Source: Clostridia bacterium (GTDB lineage: Bacteria; Bacillota; Clostridia; Oscillospirales; CAG-272). Taken from it: a stretch of 32,928 nt of DNA. The notes beneath the pieces were generated by a model. The model searched no databases. It saw nothing but the letters and a program-made list of their open reading frames with translations, and had not been told where the DNA came from. The stretch's first letter is position 1; each line of letters opens with the position of its first letter. The position numbers and the translations under genes were made by a program. The stretch covers positions 1 to 32,928 of the forward strand of contig JAGAVJ010000048.1 in NCBI GenBank assembly GCA_017942005.1, in the 5' to 3' direction. This document shows positions 1 to 7,352 of the stretch, piece after piece.

Positions 1-81
1 ATCGACAATCAACTCAAGGAAGACATGATGAACGATCAATTAACGCTCGAAGAAGCTAACCCGTTCACGGGTCGCAAGTAA
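1..81 (+). CDS. C-terminal end of a truncated CDS, possibly TnpB (IS200/IS605)
   Basis: An open frame runs from base 1 to a TAA at 79-81. It gives the last 26 residues of a protein ending in LTLEEANPFTGRK; the rest lies outside the window. The tail is acidic and then basic, with no diagnostic motif. I suspect a TnpB-type RNA-guided nuclease only because of what follows: short hairpins built around a GCCTTTAGG stretch, a GC-rich hairpin and a TTCAA, as at right ends of IS200/IS605 elements. The residues alone do not establish this. Confidence 0.5.
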   Translation: MDNQLKEDMMNDQLTLEEANPFTGRK

Positions 82-195
82 ACTACCCCATGCAGATGGT
101 AGTCGTACCAACGCCTTTAGGTGGGGCTGGTAGTTTGAGGGCTATGCCCGGTATATGAAATACCCCCGGCTGTGCCGGGGGATATTTATTTTCAA
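82..195 (+). mobile_element. Putative IS200/IS605 right end / omega-RNA scaffold
   Basis: Directly after the truncated gene the DNA holds a series of short stem-loops: an imperfect one around GCCTTTAGG (about 108-133), GGGC-TAT-GCCC (139-149), and a strong CCCCCGGC-TGT-GCCGGGGG (163-181). A TTCAA follows at 191-195. In IS200/IS605 elements the tnpB 3' end and right end form the guide (omega) RNA, and a subterminal hairpin precedes a short cleavage tetranucleotide such as TCAA. The match is by architecture only; no left end is in the window. Confidence 0.4.
163..190 (+). terminator. GC-rich hairpin with T-rich tail
   Basis: A perfect 8-bp stem (163-170 with 174-181) and a 3-nt loop are followed by a T-rich run. 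It would terminate transcription of the truncated gene, and may also be the transposon subterminal hairpin. Confidence 0.6.
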
Positions 196-231
196 ATGCC
201 GATGAATACGTTGCGAAAATCAGTTCTTTAA

Positions 232-436
232 CGTGAGTTCGATGAATATCATGGGGAAAAATTTTTTGAAAAAAGATTTTCCCAAAACCCCATTCAAAAA
301 ACTTCAAACTGGGTAAACGAACAAAAATTTGTGTATTTTTTTGTTCATTTTGCATGAGATTTTGTTCATTAAAAGTTTTTGCGGTGGAGTTTGAGGAGGT
401 GCTTTTTTCAAAAAGCACTTCCTCATCGAACTTACG
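232..436 (+). repeat. MITE-like element, copy A (205 bp)
   Basis: The ends are inverted repeats, CGTGAGTTCGATGA on the left and, read inward from the right, CGTAAGTTCGATGA (one mismatch). Outside them GTTCTTTAA occurs at 223-231 and again at 437-445, a perfect 9-bp direct repeat that looks like a target-site duplication. No coding capacity is visible. A hairpin of about 15 bp (393-424) near the right end is shared with copies B and C. The right-hand direct repeat contains the stop codon of the GH78 gene, so the element also lies where that gene needs a terminator. Confidence 0.75.
393..424. terminator. Hairpin within MITE A, possible terminator of GH78 gene
   Basis: GAGGAGGTGCTTTTT pairs with AAAAAGCACTTCCTC across a two-base loop. 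Both arms carry A/T runs, so the structure could end transcription coming from the minus-strand gene. The same hairpin recurs at 10480-10511 and 28798-28828. Confidence 0.45.
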
Positions 437-441
437 GTTCT

Positions 442-2811
442 TTAATTTGCGGCTTTCTTCAAACGATAGGTACCGGATTTTGCTTCTGTTTCTGTTTTGC
501 CGCAAGCAGTGCAGACATAACCTTGATCAAAGACGATTTTACCGTGCAGTGTTTGAGGATATTCTACCGTGAGCAGCACTTCATCCTTGTCATTTTGGTT
601 ACGTTCCCACTTGACGGAAATTTTTCCGTGAGGTGTTACATGGAAAGCTTCTGCATGGGTCAGATCGGAAATGAAGTGCGGCATAATATCGGCATGGGTT
701 AAGTCATTGGCTTCGGTATTGTATTGAATACCGCCGATGCACTTAATGAACCATCCGCTGATGTCGCCGAAGAAATGGTGATTGCGGGAATCAATCTGGT
801 TGTCTGTGACAGAGAAGTTTTCCGGAAGTGCGGTGTCGCCGTGCGGGATAAATGCACCGTAAGACGGGAAGGTTTTATTTACAATCATTTTGTACGCAAG
901 ATCAGAATCACCGAAGGCGCTCAGCACATGGAAAATAACACGTGCGCCGAGGACACCGGTGTCCAGATGATCGTCTTGTTCATGAATTTTTTCAAGCAGA
1001 ACCTTGTATGCCGTTGGTTTTTCTTCTTCTGTGAAGATGTTGTAGTAAATCGCCATTGCCTGTGAGGTCTCACAGCCTGTTGTGGGGACAGTTTCATCAA
1101 GCGCTTTTTTATCGTATATCGCAGCTGAATCTTTTGCATTGCCGATGGCGGTCATTGTTGACCAGTCAATCAAATACTTCCGGATTGCCTGACGGAAGTG
1201 ATTGGCTACATCGCGGCAGAAGCTTGCCTGTGCCGGATAGCCGCATTCTTCATGTAAAAATGCAGCTTTTTCACAGATGCTCATCGAAATGACAGAGTCT
1301 GTAAAGATCAGAGGAGAGCGCGGACCGAACGGTGCGCACCAGTCACCAAGTCCAATGGCAATCAGATGCCGGTCATCTGCACGGGTCGTCAGATAATTGA
1401 CATAACGCATGAGGGCGGAAAGACTTTCCTCTACGATTTTTTTGTCTCCTCTGTATCGGTATACAAAATAGGGAAGTGTGACAAGGATATTGTCCCATGC
1501 GGGTCCATTGCCCCAGTGAAGCCCCCAGCCGCCGGTTGGAACGATTCCAGGGATGGAACCGTTATCCTGCATTGCTGCACGGATATGGCGCATCCATTCG
1601 TAGTAGTTGTTTTCCGGTGAAAGATTCAAAAGCGCATGCTCTGTGGAAAGTGCCGCGTCGGCGGTCCAGCCGTTCTTTTCTCTGTGCGGGCAGTCCGTCG
1701 GGAAATGATAGAAATTGGCAAGTGTGGAGATGCGTACCATATGCTGTAAGGCGTTGAGCGTTTCATCTGAAGAAGAAAAGCCGCCACGCTCCTCAAGAGC
1801 CGTGTTCATCACGCGGTAAGATAACAAATCTGTCTGCGCCTGTTCCTCTGTAATTCCTGTGACCAGGCAGTAGCGGAAGCCGTGATAGGTGAAGACGGGA
1901 GACCATGTTTCCACACCTTCGCCCTTGCAGGTATATTCATCCCGCTGGATGTATAAAGGCATGTCAAAATATTCCGGACGGACAAAGCGGATGTTGTCAA
2001 CGGTAAAACGTCCGTCTTCCAGAATAAATTCACCGAAGATCATGGAAACCTTCTGGCCTTTTTCACCTTTGATTGTTAAGAGCGGAACACCTGCACAGTT
2101 TTCGCCGAAGTCATACAGATAACCTTCATCGACTTGTGTGGAATGCGCATAGGTCAGGCGTGTATTCGGCGTAATGGAGACTGGCGTGAGACGGCGGGTT
2201 TCCACAATCGGGTTTGCAGCACACACAACGCTTTTGCCATGCGGACACGGAACACGGACCGCGTGTGCCCATGCGCTGTCGTCGAAGTCCAGCGTATTCC
2301 AGCCGTCAATCTCGCGGTTTGCGTCATATAGTTCACCCTGACGGATATCGTCGTAGATGATCGGAGACGGTGCCCAGACAAAGGATTCATCGGCTTCTAC
2401 GGTTTCTACGGTGCCGTCCGGATAGGTCATTTCCAGACAGACGGCAAGTTTGGGCGCAGACCGCCAGGAAGCTCGTTCAAAGTCCCAGACATATCCGCCG
2501 AATGCGTTCTGCATACCGTTACCAAGCTGGAATCCGAGTACATGTTTTCCAGCTTTTAATGCATCGGTAATATCGTAGACATCATAGTCCATGATCTCAT
2601 CGGATGCAGAAATATAGGGTGACATGTGGCCGCGGGTCTTCTCACATCCATCCAGCCAAAAACGGTAAAAACCGAGTCCACATACAGAGAGTTCCGCTTT
2701 CTTAGGTGTTTGTGAAAGCAGCAGTGTTTTGCGCAGATACGGTGCCGGGACAAAATGCGTCAAATCACACATTTCGGTGTTTGCGCTGATAAATTTCCTT
2801 GATAAGTTCAT
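442..2811 (-). CDS. GH78 alpha-L-rhamnosidase
   Basis: A 789-residue glycoside hydrolase predicted to release terminal L-rhamnose from plant or microbial rhamnosides. An N-terminal beta-rich part (to about residue 330) precedes an (alpha/alpha)6-barrel. The barrel carries DCPHREKNGWTAD at 373-385, which places D373, E378 and D385 where GH78 enzymes have their acidic cleft residues. E664, just before SRNHHFFG, fits the second catalytic glutamate. There is no signal peptide, so it should act in the cytoplasm on imported oligosaccharides. I chose the ATG at 2811 because a GAAAGGAAAG site lies just upstream; the frame stays open for 80 more codons, but those run through the promoter. The TIM-barrel gene at 3117 is divergent. 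The gene ends inside the direct repeat of MITE A. Confidence 0.9.
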   Translation of the reverse strand: MNLSRKFISANTEMCDLTHFVPAPYLRKTLLLSQTPKKAELSVCGLGFYRFWLDGCEKTRGHMSPYISASDEIMDYDVYDITDALKAGKHVLGFQLGNGMQNAFGGYVWDFERASWRSAPKLAVCLEMTYPDGTVETVEADESFVWAPSPIIYDDIRQGELYDANREIDGWNTLDFDDSAWAHAVRVPCPHGKSVVCAANPIVETRRLTPVSITPNTRLTYAHSTQVDEGYLYDFGENCAGVPLLTIKGEKGQKVSMIFGEFILEDGRFTVDNIRFVRPEYFDMPLYIQRDEYTCKGEGVETWSPVFTYHGFRYCLVTGITEEQAQTDLLSYRVMNTALEERGGFSSSDETLNALQHMVRISTLANFYHFPTDCPHREKNGWTADAALSTEHALLNLSPENNYYEWMRHIRAAMQDNGSIPGIVPTGGWGLHWGNGPAWDNILVTLPYFVYRYRGDKKIVEESLSALMRYVNYLTTRADDRHLIAIGLGDWCAPFGPRSPLIFTDSVISMSICEKAAFLHEECGYPAQASFCRDVANHFRQAIRKYLIDWSTMTAIGNAKDSAAIYDKKALDETVPTTGCETSQAMAIYYNIFTEEEKPTAYKVLLEKIHEQDDHLDTGVLGARVIFHVLSAFGDSDLAYKMIVNKTFPSYGAFIPHGDTALPENFSVTDNQIDSRNHHFFGDISGWFIKCIGGIQYNTEANDLTHADIMPHFISDLTHAEAFHVTPHGKISVKWERNQNDKDEVLLTVEYPQTLHGKIVFDQGYVCTACGKTETEAKSGTYRLKKAAN

Positions 2812-2913
2812 ATGGTTTCTTTCCTTTCTTCCTATGGAGCTGCGGCGTAAGCCGCAATCCATCAGGGCTTCTGCATTTTCTGCGACAGCCCGTTTATCGA
2901 ATGTGGTGCTTTC

Positions 2914-2942
2914 ATTATATATGATTTTTAGGATTTTGTCAA
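2914..2942 (-). promoter_or_regulatory. Sigma-A promoter of the GH78 gene
   Basis: Read on the minus strand: TTGACA (2937-2942), a 17-bp spacer, and TATAAT (2914-2919). Both boxes match the consensus exactly. The implied leader of about 95 nt contains a small hairpin, TGCGGC-TTAC-GCCGCA (about 2840-2855). Confidence 0.85.
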
Positions 2943-2959
2943 TAATTTTTTCAAAAGTA

Positions 2960-2988
2960 TGGAAATTCTGCAAACGATGTGATATAAT
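2960..2988 (+). promoter_or_regulatory. Promoter of the TIM-barrel gene
   Basis: TGGAAA (2960-2965), 17 bp, then TATAAT (2983-2988). The -35 box is weak (4 of 6). It lies 17 bp from the divergent GH78 -35 box, so the two genes could share an operator. Transcription would start near 2995, leaving a leader of about 120 nt. Confidence 0.6.
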
Positions 2989-3026
2989 ATACGCAGTAAG
3001 TATCGTTGTTTTTACTAAAATTCCAT

Positions 3027-3116
3027 AAAGAAAGGAACACTTTATCTGCACGCCGATGTGTCGGCACGCCGATTTCTCTGCACCGCAGTTTCTGCGCAGA
3101 TAAAGATAGATAGATC
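3027..3116 (+). promoter_or_regulatory. Structured leader separating a Shine-Dalgarno-like site from the start codon
   Basis: AAAGAAAGGAAC (3027-3038) is a good ribosome binding site, but no start codon follows at normal distance. A 10-bp stem (3040-3049 CTTTATCTGC with 3096-3105 GCAGATAAAG) encloses two small hairpins (3052-3065 and 3084-3096) that resemble a three-way junction. Folding it out would leave roughly 14 nt between the GGA and the ATG at 3117. No other Shine-Dalgarno sequence precedes that ATG. Confidence 0.5.
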
Positions 3117-3977
3117 ATGATGACAACACATGGAACCACACCGAAATTATGTCTGGCAACGGGAATGGGATATCCCATTTCAACAGAGGAGCAAATTCCC
3201 TTGATTCGGAAAGCGGGATTTGACGGTATCTTTACAGGATGGTCAAAGGATGCACCCATTGGTCATTGGGCGTCCATCATTCGGGATCAAGGCATGCTGT
3301 ACCAGTCGCTGCATGCGCCGTTTGGTCATGTGGATCAGATGTGGGAAGCTGGTGAAATGGGAGATGAGGTTGCGGACGAGCTGTGTGCATGTCTTGAGGA
3401 CTGTGCAAGACATCAAATTCCGTTGATGGTTGCGCATGCGTTTATTGGATTTGATAAACACACACCAGGTGATATCGGTGTGGAGCGATTTTCATGGGTC
3501 GCACGCCGTGCAGAACAGGTCGGCGTCAAGCTGGCATTGGAAAATACAGAGGGTGAGGAATATTTGGAACGACTGATGTGCGCGTTTCGCGGCAATCCGG
3601 CGGTTGGATTCTGTATTGATACCGGTCACGAGATGTGCTATAACCGTTCTAAAGATATGATTGGGAAATATAGTGGCAGAGTGATTGCCACACATTTCAA
3701 CGACAATGTAGGCATTACCGATGAAAACAATATCACATGGCTGGACGATGCACATCTTTTGCCGTTTGACGGTATTGCAGATTGGAAGGGAATTATCCGT
3801 CGCCTGAAAAAGGCAGGGTATGAGGGGTCGCTGACGTTTGAGCTGACAAGTCTCAACAAGCCGGATCGCCACACACATGATGGATATGCCAATTGGAGCT
3901 TTGAAGAATACCTTGCACAGGCATATGCACGTGCAAAGCGGATTCAGGATCTCTGGACAAATACACAAGCAGAATAA
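3117..3977 (+). CDS. Sugar phosphate isomerase/epimerase, TIM barrel (AP_endonuc_2 family)
   Basis: A 286-residue soluble protein of the xylose-isomerase-like TIM-barrel family (PF01261). Expected metal ligands sit at strand ends: H66 (LHAPFG), E142 (LALENT), D168 and H171 (CIDTGH), H193 (THFND), D211/H213 (DDAH) and E242 (LTFEL). Such proteins isomerise or epimerise sugars or cleave sugar-derived substrates; the substrate cannot be told. Divergence from a rhamnosidase suggests carbohydrate catabolism. Two consecutive ATGs (3117 and 3120) could both serve; neither has an adjacent Shine-Dalgarno site, and the structured leader may supply one. No signal peptide is seen. Confidence 0.85.
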   Translation: MMTTHGTTPKLCLATGMGYPISTEEQIPLIRKAGFDGIFTGWSKDAPIGHWASIIRDQGMLYQSLHAPFGHVDQMWEAGEMGDEVADELCACLEDCARHQIPLMVAHAFIGFDKHTPGDIGVERFSWVARRAEQVGVKLALENTEGEEYLERLMCAFRGNPAVGFCIDTGHEMCYNRSKDMIGKYSGRVIATHFNDNVGITDENNITWLDDAHLLPFDGIADWKGIIRRLKKAGYEGSLTFELTSLNKPDRHTHDGYANWSFEEYLAQAYARAKRIQDLWTNTQAE

Positions 3978-4126
3978 ATCCAATATACAGATATCATTGA
4001 TAAAGAATATAAGATTTCATAGCAAACTGATAATTATTACTATTCTAAGTTTTTCATTAAAAAAATGAATAAACAGAATGGCGGACAGAAAATGGTATCA
4101 TTGCAAGATTAAAATCTCATATAGGC

Positions 4127-4132
4127 AGGAGG
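4127..4132 (+). promoter_or_regulatory. AGGAGG ribosome binding site pointing to a non-ATG start
   Basis: A perfect AGGAGG ends 8 nt before a CTG at 4141, in the long open frame. The nearest in-frame ATG is upstream at 4078, without a Shine-Dalgarno site, and a GTG at 4153 is 20 nt away. Confidence 0.45.
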
Positions 4133-4140
4133 TACTGATA

Positions 4141-4809
4141 CTGGATAACCATGTGAAATGGAGAAAATATTTAGGCTTAAGTTTGCTTTTATTTGCTGCA
4201 TTTTTATTAGAATACTTTGCCCTATTTGTCATTGAGATGTTGATTATGCGGATGAATATATGGGATTATACCGCCAATGAACGAAGCGTACATCATTTGA
4301 TTATGGTTATTATATGGACATTGTATCTTTGTTTTATCATACTTTATAGTCGGAAACATTATGACTTTCCTCAAAAGAAAGAAAAAACAAATATTTCAAC
4401 GAAGAATTGGGTTGTGGCTGCAAGCTGCCTGATTTTCTGCAAGATAATGACATTTATAGATTGGCATACCTTAAAGATTATTGGGGAGCTTCAAGGCAAA
4501 AGTGTTTTTCAATTCATTTTACAATATTTGTATTATATAGTGGAAGTCGGAATTGTCTTATTGATTATCATATATGGGCAAAAGGCATTTGATGTACGAA
4601 GAAATAGAGAAAGTGATTTTCCATTTGGCGGTATTGTATTAGCGGCTACTTGGGGGATATTTCATTTTGTGTCAAGAGGTGTTGGTTTTGAGGTTTGGAA
4701 CGGAATTTCGTGTGCTATTTTTTCAATCTTAGGCGGAATTATGTATTTGAGATTAGATAAAAATTTTCTATATAGCTATATTTTTATAGCAATAGGATAT
4801 TTACTATAG
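4141..4809 (+). CDS. Polytopic membrane protein, CPBP-protease-like
   Basis: About 222 residues with six or seven hydrophobic segments. A segment reading WGIFHFVSRG near the end resembles the later conserved helices of CPBP intramembrane proteases, but the EExxxR motif that defines active members is not visible, so an enzymatic role is doubtful. Bacteriocin self-immunity proteins can belong to this superfamily. The start is uncertain: CTG 4141 fits the AGGAGG site and puts the start just before the first membrane helix; ATG 4078 or GTG 4153 are alternatives. The gene is clearly more AT-rich, with more TTA and ATA codons, than its neighbours, consistent with acquisition. It stands alone and converges on the ECF S-component gene. 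Confidence 0.6.
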   Translation: MDNHVKWRKYLGLSLLLFAAFLLEYFALFVIEMLIMRMNIWDYTANERSVHHLIMVIIWTLYLCFIILYSRKHYDFPQKKEKTNISTKNWVVAASCLIFCKIMTFIDWHTLKIIGELQGKSVFQFILQYLYYIVEVGIVLLIIIYGQKAFDVRRNRESDFPFGGIVLAATWGIFHFVSRGVGFEVWNGISCAIFSILGGIMYLRLDKNFLYSYIFIAIGYLL

Positions 4810-4873
4810 TAAGTTTGCAAATTCATGTTTATTGGGATGTTTTCTACTAATGAATATCTTAGAAAAGGGAGAG

Positions 4874-4913
4874 GAACACGGCTGCCGCAAATTATTTTGC
4901 GGCAGCCGTGTTC
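4874..4913. terminator. Bidirectional terminator, 40-bp palindrome
   Basis: GAACACGGCTGCCGCAAA (4874-4891) and its reverse complement (4896-4913) flank a TTAT loop. It lies between two convergent genes and should terminate both. The GGCTGCCGCAA core resembles the arms of hairpins at 15134, 26952 and 28727. Confidence 0.8.
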
Positions 4914-4927
4914 GTTGCTTTATGAAG

Positions 4928-5470
4928 TTAATGCATTCCAATAAACTGTTTTGCTGCTTTGTTTGCAGTCAATGCTGTGGAAAGAAGAACAGCGCCGATG
5001 ACACCGCAGACAGCTTGTAAGCAGTTACCCGGTACACTTGCCAAAGCGCCTGTGCCGAATCCCATGATCAAAGCTTCAAAGAGGAAATACCCGCCGACCA
5101 TGATGATTTCACCTGCAACCGCTGCAAGGATACGAAACGGAAGCTCTTTGCCAAGTGCAGCATTTTTTGGTGCAAGATGCGCAAAGACTGTATAGGCAGC
5201 GACTGCGACCAATGCCTTGATGATCAGGGTTGCCGGCGCATATGTGACGTAACCCATCAAAATGTCAGCAAGGGCAGTTCCGACGCCTGCTGCCGCGGCA
5301 CCCCAAACGGGACCGAGACACCATGCCGAACACAGCACAAAAATATCACCCAGATTAAAATAACCGATGGGAAGCGGAACTGCCACGAAGGTTCCCGCAC
5401 AGGCAAGTGCTGCGCATACAGCAGTGAAGCAGAGCTTTTTGGTTTTGTTTGTTTGAAGAGTCGTATTCAT
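4928..5470 (-). CDS. ECF transporter S component
   Basis: A 180-residue, almost entirely hydrophobic protein with five to six membrane helices. It fits the substrate-binding S components of energy-coupling-factor vitamin transporters. The first helix carries an AxxxA pattern (A17, A21), used by S components to dock on the T component. The segment GYFNLGDIFVL followed by GPVWGAAAAG is typical of the PF07155/PF12822 group. No EcfA or EcfT genes are nearby, so it would use the shared group II module encoded elsewhere. The substrate is unknown: the leader is only about 30 nt and shows no vitamin riboswitch. The ATG at 5470 has only a weak binding site. Confidence 0.85.
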   Translation of the reverse strand: MNTTLQTNKTKKLCFTAVCAALACAGTFVAVPLPIGYFNLGDIFVLCSAWCLGPVWGAAAAGVGTALADILMGYVTYAPATLIIKALVAVAAYTVFAHLAPKNAALGKELPFRILAAVAGEIIMVGGYFLFEALIMGFGTGALASVPGNCLQAVCGVIGAVLLSTALTANKAAKQFIGMH

Positions 5471-5507
5471 TTTGGTTATACCTGATTTCTTATTTGATGT
5501 TGGTTTT

Positions 5508-5536
5508 ATTATACCAGATTTTTGACATTATGTAAA
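5508..5536 (-). promoter_or_regulatory. Promoter of the ECF S-component gene
   Basis: On the minus strand TTTACA (5531-5536), 17 bp, TATAAT (5508-5513). The start would fall near 5501, leaving a leader of about 30 nt. Confidence 0.75.
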
Positions 5537-5596
5537 TGTTCAGTTTGTTATTATTTTATATGGTCAGATTGGAACGTGAAAGTTATTTGGAAAACA

Positions 5597-5625
5597 TTGA
5601 TTTTTTTTGAAAACTATGGTATACT
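5597..5625 (+). promoter_or_regulatory. Promoter of the MATE operon
   Basis: TTGATT (5597-5602), 17 bp, TATACT (5620-5625). Transcription would begin near 5633, almost 290 nt before the MATE start codon. Confidence 0.7.
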
Positions 5626-5632
5626 AATATAA

Positions 5633-5920
5633 TACGACTGGAGCTTGCACAATCTTAATCAAACGACGCTTTTGTGGTTTGTACCACGGCTATCCAATCC
5701 ATGGTGGTGCCAAAGCTTTATCAATGTTGTCTACATAAAAGCAAGTTTTTCTTCCACAATGAAAACACAAATTTTTCAGGTGGAAAGTCTGAAAATAAAT
5801 TTTCAGACCGTGTTTTGTGGCTTATGCCACAACTCCACATTAGATAGGAAATAACTTTTACTTTGTAAAAGTTATAGTCATAACTATATGAATCTCACAC
5901 GCAAAGAAAGGAACTCCTGT
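5633..5920 (+). ncRNA. Long structured 5' leader of the MATE gene, candidate cis-regulatory RNA
   Basis: Visible stems: GTGGT-TTGT-ACCAC (5674-5687); TTCCAC with GTGGAA (5752-5757/5780-5785); a 9-bp stem 5787-5795/5800-5808; TGTGGC-TTAT-GCCACA (5816-5831); and an 11-bp A/T stem 5851-5861/5865-5875. The last competes with an alternative AGTTAT-AGTC-ATAACT hairpin (5870-5885). It matches no riboswitch consensus that I recognise. The exchange of two mutually exclusive hairpins just before the ribosome binding site would suit a translational switch; that part is inference. Confidence 0.4.
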
Positions 5921-7324
5921 ATGTCAAAACCTTCCGTATTCAAAAATCTCATCGGTGATCGGACCTTTTATAAGCATGTGCTTGCCGTCGCACTTCCGAT
6001 TATGATACAAAACGGTATTACCAACTTTGTTTCCCTGCTCGACAATATCATGGTCGGTCGTGTCGGTACGACGGAAATGACGGGTGTTGCCATTGCAAAT
6101 CAACTGATATTTGTATTTAATTTGTGCATTTTCGGCTGTGTTTCTGCATCCGGTATTTTTACGGCGCAGTTTTACGGCAGCGGTGACCATAAAGGCGTTG
6201 CGGATACGATGCGTTTTAAATTATATTCCGGTCTTGTGCTTTTGGCATGCGGTGTCGGAATTTTTGCAGTCTTTGGAAAACCGCTTGTGAATCTGTATTT
6301 GCTGGGGGAAGGCTCTGCCGCAGATGCAATGCAGTCTCTTACCTGCGGGACACAGTATTTATACATCATGCTGATTGGCCTTTTGCCGTTTGTTTTGGTA
6401 CAGTGCTATGCAGGAACGCTTCGTGAAACCGGGGAGACCTTTGTACCGATGGTTGCCGGAATTATCGCAGTGCTTGTAAATCTGCTGTTCAACTGGATTC
6501 TGATTTTCGGCAAGTTCGGTGCACCTGCACTTGGCGCTGCCGGTGCAGCCATTGCAACGGTGATATCACGTTATGTAGAGGCGGTCATTGTCATTGCATG
6601 GACACATCTTCATAAAGCGAAAAATCTGTTTGCAGTGTCTCTGTTTCAGACGTCAAAAGTACCTTTTAAGCTGGTGCGTTCGATCATTCTCAAGGGAATG
6701 CCGCTGATGGTCAACGAGCTGTTCTGGGCCATCGGCGTTGCGGCGCTGGCACAGTGCTACTCCTTCCGCGGACAGCATGTGGTTGCCGCCGTCAATATTT
6801 CTTCCACCATTTCAAATTTGTTTAATGTGGTACATCTGGCGCTCGGTTCGTCTGTTTCCATTATCATTGGTCAGCTGCTTGGCGCTGGTAAAATGGAAGA
6901 AGCAGTGGATCGTGACAGAAAACTGATTGCGTTTTCCTGCGGCTGCTGCTTTGTTATCGGCGCTGTGATGTTTGTTATCGCACCACTGTTCCCGCAAATC
7001 TATAATACCACAGATGATGTGAGAACCCTTGCCGCACAAATCATCCGCATTCTTGCAGTGTATATGCCGTTCGGCGCATTTCTTCATGCTTCCTATTTTA
7101 CGCTGCGTACCGGCGGAAAAACGATTGTCACATTTCTTTTTGACAGTGTATTTATCTGCTGTATTTCATTCCCGGCGGCGTATTTGCTTTCCCATATGAC
7201 CGCCCTTCCGATTGTACCGCTGTATGCAGCCGTGCAGTCGCTTGACTTAATCAAATGTGTGATAGGATTTATCCTTGTCAAAAAGCGTGTCTGGGTCAAT
7301 AATATCATCGGCGCTACAAAATAA
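5921..7324 (+). CDS. MATE family efflux transporter
   Basis: A 467-residue integral membrane protein of about 12 helices in two homologous halves. It belongs to the MATE (multidrug and toxic compound extrusion) family, which exports cationic drugs or metabolites in exchange for Na+ or H+. The N-terminal half starts with the usual pattern PIMIQNGITNFVSLLDNIMVG, and the second half with GMPLMVNELFW. The length is normal. The ATG at 5921 is preceded by AAAGAAAGG at 9 nt; an upstream in-frame ATG at 5888 has no site. It heads a likely operon with the PHP gene 28 bp downstream and a small membrane protein. Regulation probably runs through the long leader. Confidence 0.92.
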   Translation: MSKPSVFKNLIGDRTFYKHVLAVALPIMIQNGITNFVSLLDNIMVGRVGTTEMTGVAIANQLIFVFNLCIFGCVSASGIFTAQFYGSGDHKGVADTMRFKLYSGLVLLACGVGIFAVFGKPLVNLYLLGEGSAADAMQSLTCGTQYLYIMLIGLLPFVLVQCYAGTLRETGETFVPMVAGIIAVLVNLLFNWILIFGKFGAPALGAAGAAIATVISRYVEAVIVIAWTHLHKAKNLFAVSLFQTSKVPFKLVRSIILKGMPLMVNELFWAIGVAALAQCYSFRGQHVVAAVNISSTISNLFNVVHLALGSSVSIIIGQLLGAGKMEEAVDRDRKLIAFSCGCCFVIGAVMFVIAPLFPQIYNTTDDVRTLAAQIIRILAVYMPFGAFLHASYFTLRTGGKTIVTFLFDSVFICCISFPAAYLLSHMTALPIVPLYAAVQSLDLIKCVIGFILVKKRVWVNNIIGATK

Positions 7325-7352
7325 TCTGAATTTTTTACAAAGTGAGAATATC

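Noticed and set aside
83..505. Minus-strand open frame across MITE A and the end of the GH78 gene
   Set aside because: It spans a mobile repeat and hairpins, has low-complexity Lys/Phe-rich content and no ribosome binding site.
2812..3051. N-terminal extension of the GH78 gene by 80 codons
   Set aside because: It would pass through the gene's own -10 box, and the ATG at 2811 has a good ribosome binding site and fits the family N-terminus.
5633..5720. T-box or known vitamin riboswitch before the MATE gene
   Set aside because: No TGGNACCGCG-type T-box bulge and no TPP, cobalamin, SAM or lysine core sequence could be found.
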